This document shows, in pieces, positions 60,007-64,000 of a stretch of 64,000 nt of DNA. Within the stretch, counting starts at the first letter, position 1. Each line of letters starts with the position of its first letter. Below the pieces are notes generated by a model. The model saw only the letters and a program-made list of their open reading frames with translations, did not search any database and was not told the DNA's origin. This DNA is from JBBSBY01 sp038205805 (GTDB taxonomy: Bacteria > Desulfobacterota > Desulfomonilia > Desulfomonilales > Desulfomonilaceae). The position numbers were made by a program, and so were the translations under genes. The stretch is taken from positions 1-64,000 of the forward strand of contig JBBRBO010000002.1 in assembly GCA_038205805.1 (NCBI GenBank). Direction: 5' to 3'.

Positions 60007-60097
60007 AGTGGTTTGTTGATTCATAATTAATCGACATTCATCCGCAATAATTCATGAGAGGAGTTTCTTTCATTCCTAATGCGATTTGAAGCCGGCC

Positions 60098-60373
60098 TTA
60101 TCCCTTAACGGATTCCTTCAGAGCTTTGGCTGCGGTAAAGCCGGGAACCTGACATTCAGGAATTTCGATCTTGTCACCGGTACGAGGATTTACCCCGCTA
60201 CGAGCGTTCCTCTTGGACACCTTAAAGGTTCCCAGTTCAGGGATTCTAATTTGACCGTCCGTCTTAAGCGAATCTTGAATAGCCTTTGTGAGCGCATTTA
60301 AGGCCATGTCCGCTGATTTTTGCGAAATTCCGGCGTCTTTGGCCATTCGGGAAACTAATTCGGCTTTTGTCAT
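60098..60373 (-). CDS. hup: HU-family DNA-binding protein
   Basis: A 91-residue histone-like protein that bends and compacts DNA. MTKAELVSRMAKDAGIS, then LGTFKVSKRNARSGVNPRTG (the DNA-contacting arm) and the closing PGFTAAKALKE are standard. ATG 60373 follows GAGGAGG; an upstream frame to 60412 covers the promoter. It is a single-gene unit with its own promoter and terminator. Confidence 0.95.
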   Translation of the reverse strand: MTKAELVSRMAKDAGISQKSADMALNALTKAIQDSLKTDGQIRIPELGTFKVSKRNARSGVNPRTGDKIEIPECQVPGFTAAKALKESVKG

Positions 60374-60412
60374 ACTATCACCTCCTCGTGTAAAACCACG
60401 TAAACCAACCAT

Positions 60413-60441
60413 ATCGTAACCGCCACTATGTTCAATGTCAA
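60413..60441 (-). promoter_or_regulatory. Sigma-70-type promoter of hup
   Basis: On the minus strand TTGACA (60441-60436) and TACGAT (60418-60413) are spaced by 17 bp, placing the transcription start about 33 nt before the ATG. A 9 bp hairpin (CCCAGAGCG/CGCTCTGGG, 60454-60480) stands just upstream. Confidence 0.7.
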
Positions 60442-60582
60442 GGTATAATGCGCCCCAGAGCGATGTCCCGGCGCTCTGGGATCCCTGAATGGCTCCATCG
60501 AATCAGGGTGCAAAGATCGGCGATGGCGATGCGATGCGCCGCATGTCACCTCTCCAACCCGTTTTAGAGTGAGCACGAGAGC

Positions 60583-60768
60583 CTACACATCTTCCACGAG
60601 AATGGCCTCATTGGGACACACTGCGGAACACGCTTCGCATCCGGTGCAATGCGAAGGGTCTTCTACTGTAACACCGTCATCTTGTGTTGAAAAAACCAAC
60701 TTGGGGCAAATCTTGGCGCATTCGCGACAATTGGAACATTTGTCTTGTCTTATCTTGGGTATAAACAT
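60583..60768 (-). CDS. 2x[4Fe-4S] ferredoxin
   Basis: A 61-residue small ferredoxin with CSNCRECAKICP and CTGCEACSAVCP, each carrying four cysteine ligands. An electron carrier for low-potential redox reactions in the cytoplasm. GGAGGTG precedes the ATG. It stands alone between hup and the acyl-CoA ligase gene; its partner enzyme is unknown. Confidence 0.93.
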   Translation of the reverse strand: MFIPKIRQDKCSNCRECAKICPKLVFSTQDDGVTVEDPSHCTGCEACSAVCPNEAILVEDV

Positions 60769-60982
60769 TTACACCTCCGTTGCACGGCATTGTATTGAAT
60801 ATAATGCCGAACCCGGACATTTGCTATTCGCTGCGGTGGATGGTAGAGCGATTCACTGCAAGAACAGTCCTGAAGCTACTTTCCTCACGGGAGAGCGCCA
60901 AATAAAATAAAAGTACTAATGTCTACGGCCCAGACATTTGTCGTGACGCGTAACTGCCGGCGCCTTTTTCGTCACACGGTCA

Positions 60983-62662
60983 TTATTGCTGAAGCCGCTT
61001 AGACGAGTTAATAACGTGAAGACGTCTCAGTTCTTTTCTCAAAATTTTCCCTACCATGCTCTTGGGGAGTTCGTCCATAATGATTACGCTTCGCGGGGTC
61101 ATGTGTTGGGGAAGCCGAGTTCTACAGAATTCCACGATTTCGTGCGGGGCTGTTGATGAGCCGTCTTTCAATGAGACATACGCCTTCACCATTTGCCGTC
61201 CATCAATCCCTGCCACACCTACTGCGCACGCCTCATGTACGCAAGGATGTTGGAATAAGACTTCGTCAATGTCTCGCGGATATATTGTGGCGCTCTCAAG
61301 TGCAATAATATCTTGCTTTCGATCTACTATTTTGAAATAGCCTTCTTCATCTACAGCTGCAATATCACCGGTGAACAGCCATCCATCTCTCAAGGTCCGA
61401 GCTGTTTCTTCAGGAAGATTCGAATAGCGTGTCATCACTTGGGGACCTTTGATACATAGTTCGCCGGGTTCGCCGGGATTAGTTACTTCTCTGTCCGAAT
61501 TCTTTACGTCCACGAGTTTGGCGTCGGTATTCGGCAGAGGCAAACCTATGGAGCCGGGTTTTGCTTTTCCTCCGAAGGGATTGATATGTGTAACGGGGCC
61601 ACTTTCCGTCAACCCGTATCCTTCACAAATCTGGGCGCCGGTTATATCCTCAAAGCTCTTGATCGTTTGCTTCGCCATGGGGGCGCCGCCGGAAAAACAG
61701 CCTTTAAGCGATTTCAGGTCGTACTTTTTCAGACCCGGTAGGGAGAGCATGGCATTGAAAATAGAAGGTAAAACGGGAATAAAGGTTGCCTTATGGTTGT
61801 GAATAGCCTCCACTATCGCTCTCGGTTCGGGATTGGGCACAAGGACAGCGGAATAGCCGTAGAACATGCTAATATTTAATGCGCAGGTCAGACCAAAAAT
61901 GTGAAAGAAGGGGAGGCAGGCCACCACAGTCTCTCTTCCGTCGAGCCAGGACGGAAACCATGCATGAACCTGCTGAACGTTTGTCGTAAGCGCCGAATGG
62001 CTAAGTTCCACGGCTTTTGATTTGCCTGTGGTTGCGCTGGTAAAGAGAATAAATGCAGTATCATTCAAATCGTTTTTCCGAACAGCGCCGGTTACTCCGC
62101 CGCCGAGCAAGTCGCTAAACTCTACAACCCGATCCCCTGTAGGCGTGCTGAGATGAAGTTCTTTCTTGAAGAAAGGAAATAGTTGCTTTTTTAAGAAAGG
62201 CAGGTAATCACGGATGTGACACGAAATGATGGTTCTTAAAGACGTGCGCTTGGCCAGGTTTAGAATCCTAGGAATCAGGACATCCAAGCAGATAACCATT
62301 TCTATACCGGCTTGCTTGAATTGGTGTTCTAAAAGCATGTCGTCGGCCCTGGGGCTGTGCATCACTACCACGCCTCCGGCTCTGAGCACAGCGTATATGC
62401 CGACAACTGTCTGAACAAGGTTCGGGATTATAATGCCTACCCGTGTCCCCGGGGTTAACCCACGGTCCACGAGAGCCGAAGAGAATTGCGCCACTTTTTC
62501 TTGAAGTTCAGCATAAGGAATGGAGGTTCCTTCGAAAATCAAAGCAGCATGGTCAGGAAAACGTCGTGCGGTACGATCAAGCGCCTCCGGGAAGGTAATC
62601 TCATCGAATTTTAGAACGGGGGAAACTCCGTTCACATAGGATTTGCGCCAGGTAGGATCCAT
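60983..62662 (-). CDS. Long-chain-type acyl-CoA ligase with altered ATP loop
   Basis: A 559-residue ANL-family ligase. The order of motifs is normal: the P-loop-like segment FTSATTGKSKAVELSH near residue 215, EGYGLTESGP, GWLFTGDIAAVDEEGYF, VDRK, and the catalytic lysine in SMVGKILRKELR. The ATP loop reads SATTGKSKA where TSGTTGxPKG is usual, and the hinge neighbourhood is DIIALESATIYP instead of the common SGGxNVYP, so substrate or activity may differ. ATG 62662 with GAGGTG upstream is preferred to 62698. Its role in fatty acid or aromatic acid activation is inferred. Confidence 0.88.
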   Translation of the reverse strand: MDPTWRKSYVNGVSPVLKFDEITFPEALDRTARRFPDHAALIFEGTSIPYAELQEKVAQFSSALVDRGLTPGTRVGIIIPNLVQTVVGIYAVLRAGGVVVMHSPRADDMLLEHQFKQAGIEMVICLDVLIPRILNLAKRTSLRTIISCHIRDYLPFLKKQLFPFFKKELHLSTPTGDRVVEFSDLLGGGVTGAVRKNDLNDTAFILFTSATTGKSKAVELSHSALTTNVQQVHAWFPSWLDGRETVVACLPFFHIFGLTCALNISMFYGYSAVLVPNPEPRAIVEAIHNHKATFIPVLPSIFNAMLSLPGLKKYDLKSLKGCFSGGAPMAKQTIKSFEDITGAQICEGYGLTESGPVTHINPFGGKAKPGSIGLPLPNTDAKLVDVKNSDREVTNPGEPGELCIKGPQVMTRYSNLPEETARTLRDGWLFTGDIAAVDEEGYFKIVDRKQDIIALESATIYPRDIDEVLFQHPCVHEACAVGVAGIDGRQMVKAYVSLKDGSSTAPHEIVEFCRTRLPQHMTPRSVIIMDELPKSMVGKILRKELRRLHVINSSKRLQQ

Positions 62663-62932
62663 ATTGCACCTCGTCGGGTAAGCGAAAGCCCTCGCCAAGC
62701 ATCATGGATGGAGAATTTGTAAGACTGCCGGCTTGACAGGGTTGTTAGGTGAGGGAGCACGCATCGTGCCGCGAAAAACAGTTACATTATAGCGCAAGGA
62801 AAAAGCGGATAACACAAAAAAGTTATCGGCATTGTTAAAAAGCTAAGCTGTGGAAGCCTACGATTCTACGGTCACGAAATTTTACCGCTAGACCCGAACC
62901 GTCACGATACATAAGCGCTGGTTTACGGGATA

Positions 62933-63379
62933 TTAGAGGGAATTAGCCTGGGTGTAATCGTATATAAAAAGGTCAACCAGTTCGTCCATCTCCAGCTCGA
63001 GCTTCTCGGGCATTCCATCTACGGAGACCTCGCCGATCTTGTGGGCAGCCCACGTACTCGCAACCGATTTCACCGATCGGTTTCTCTCCGGCCGCACGAT
63101 TTCATCCAGTTGTACAACGACACTATAGAAGTATGCCTCGTTTTTCTTTACGCAGTTGAAAAACACATTCAGCCATGGATTACCCGGCGGTTCAGGCACA
63201 TTAGCAATTCCAAAAGCTCGGATCCCCGAATCCAAGATTCTGACGGTCACCTCATCTTGAAGGTGCTGTCGAGATAAACCATCCGCCGCCGCCATCGCAT
63301 CAATATCATGCACCCAGACTGTTACGCCCTGCATACCCCGAAGCGCTTTGCGAAATCGCTTAAATTGTTTTGTGGACAT
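62933..63379 (-). CDS. Unknown small soluble protein
   Basis: A 148-residue protein without signal or membrane segment. A mixed alpha/beta pattern is suggested (GVTVWVHDI, then helix, VTVRILDSGIRAFGI, then LNVFFNCVKKNEAYFYSVVVQLDEIV). It follows the pentapeptide-repeat gene by 2 bp and is probably co-transcribed with it. No family is recognised with confidence. The C-terminus is acidic. Confidence 0.65.
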   Translation of the reverse strand: MSTKQFKRFRKALRGMQGVTVWVHDIDAMAAADGLSRQHLQDEVTVRILDSGIRAFGIANVPEPPGNPWLNVFFNCVKKNEAYFYSVVVQLDEIVRPERNRSVKSVASTWAAHKIGEVSVDGMPEKLELEMDELVDLFIYDYTQANSL

Positions 63380-63381
63380 TT

Positions 63382-64000
63382 CTATCTCGCGGGCTTAGGC
63401 AAAATGGCGCCGTCCAGAATCGTGCCGCTTAAGTTAGCCCCACGTAGGTTCGCTTCCGTTAAATCGGCCCCGGTAAGATTTGCATCAGTAAGATCCGCTC
63501 CCCGTAAGTCTACGGCAGCCAGCACCGCTCGGGATAGATCGGCGCCCATGAGCTGCGCCTTGGCAAAGTTACCCATGGTCAGAACTGCTCCCGTGAGCTT
63601 GCACATGGTGAGATTTGCGCCGCCAAGATCCACCCAAAAGAGGTCCGCTTCCGTTAAGTCAGCTAGCGTCAAATTCGCTTTGGCGAGATTTGTTTGCGAC
63701 AAGTCCGCATGCCTGAGATCCGCTCCCACCAAAATCGTCCAGTAGAAATCGGCTTTGGCGAGTAAAGCGCCGTTGAGTCGAGCCATGGTTAAATCAGCGC
63801 CTGTGAGATTCGCTTCCGAAAGATCGGCCTTTTCAAGATTTGCGCCGATAAGGATGGCTTTTGTCAAATTACTGCCTGCAAAGTCGGCTCCACGTAAGTC
63901 GGCTTTCGTGAGGTTTGCTCCGGCCAGGTTGGAAGCCGAGAGATCAACTTTCGAGAAATCCGCCCCGGCAAGCATCGCGCGGGGAAGGTCCACACCCGAA
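63382..64000 (-). CDS. Pentapeptide-repeat protein, cut by the window edge
   Basis: At least 206 residues of A(D/N)LxxA-type pentapeptide repeats (for example GADLTMARLNGALLAKADFY), which form a right-handed square beta helix. The frame is open past 64000, so the N-terminus is missing; the GTG at 63993 is not a convincing start, since the repeat register continues upstream. Such proteins are of mixed function, some binding DNA gyrase. It is coupled to the next unknown gene by a 2 bp gap. Confidence 0.88.
   Translation of the reverse strand, partial: SGVDLPRAMLAGADFSKVDLSASNLAGANLTKADLRGADFAGSNLTKAILIGANLEKADLSEANLTGADLTMARLNGALLAKADFYWTILVGADLRHADLSQTNLAKANLTLADLTEADLFWVDLGGANLTMCKLTGAVLTMGNFAKAQLMGADLSRAVLAAVDLRGADLTDANLTGADLTEANLRGANLSGTILDGAILPKPAR

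Overview
The window looks like chromosomal DNA from a strictly anaerobic, B12-making bacterium with about 50% GC. The best fit is a sulfate-reducing or syntrophic member of the Desulfobacterota (old Deltaproteobacteria). This rests on gene content only: Wood-Ljungdahl-associated genes (metV, cooC, folD, a DUF3786 protein), a heterodisulfide-reductase/Qmo-like electron-transfer cluster, the anaerobic (cbi) cobalamin route, a selenocysteine tRNA, many ferredoxin-type proteins and several acyl-CoA ligases. A Desulfomonile-like organism is a guess, not a finding.

Layout. 1-10 kb: the end of a sugar-kinase-like gene, an acyl-CoA ligase, small unknowns, a methyltransferase, a cupin protein, coaE, then a ParA-type ATPase translationally overlapped with a tail-anchored protein. 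10.9-15.3 kb: serA, a DUF3786 gene, cooC and folD, ending in a terminator. 15.5-22.4 kb: a frameshifted alpha/beta hydrolase, a membrane (TVP38) plus mercuric-reductase-like fusion, an FKBP isomerase, an orphan oligopeptide ABC ATPase and apbE. 23-26 kb: a one-helix miniprotein, then a degenerate protein kinase coupled to a two-helix membrane protein. 26.2-31.6 kb (minus): metV, hdrA-like, hdrA/mvhD-like, hdrC, hdrB and a GcvH-like lipoyl protein. 32.9-35.1 kb: a WecA-type transferase and a NeuD-type acyltransferase.

35.1-52.5 kb (minus) is one long cobalamin operon. It is headed by a B12 riboswitch with its own terminator and continues cobU, cobT, cobD-cbiP fusion, cbiB, cbiA, cbiC, cbiX, cbiM, cbiN, cbiQ, cbiO, cbiD, cbiE, cbiL, cbiF, cbiG, cbiH, cbiJ. 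Cobalt uptake (MNQO) and chelation (CbiX) are built into it. Most cistrons overlap by 4 nt. Genes for CbiT, CobS and corrinoid adenosylation are not in the window. 53-64 kb: selC, two tandem Trp/Met-rich paralogues, RNase J, a Cys-rich secreted protein, a lactate dehydrogenase, a ferredoxin-nitroreductase, HU, a ferredoxin, a second acyl-CoA ligase and a pentapeptide-repeat protein cut by the window edge.

A family of structured intergenic repeats of about 220 bp (at least seven copies) runs through the window. Three copies lie at gene junctions inside the cobalamin operon, and one exactly fills the cbiF-cbiG gap. Two other copies each carry a 91-92 bp inner element with its own inverted ends, at the same site but in opposite relative orientation. 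This repeat family, the MetV/Hdr/GcvH cluster and the apparent AUU start of cbiH are the observations most worth following.
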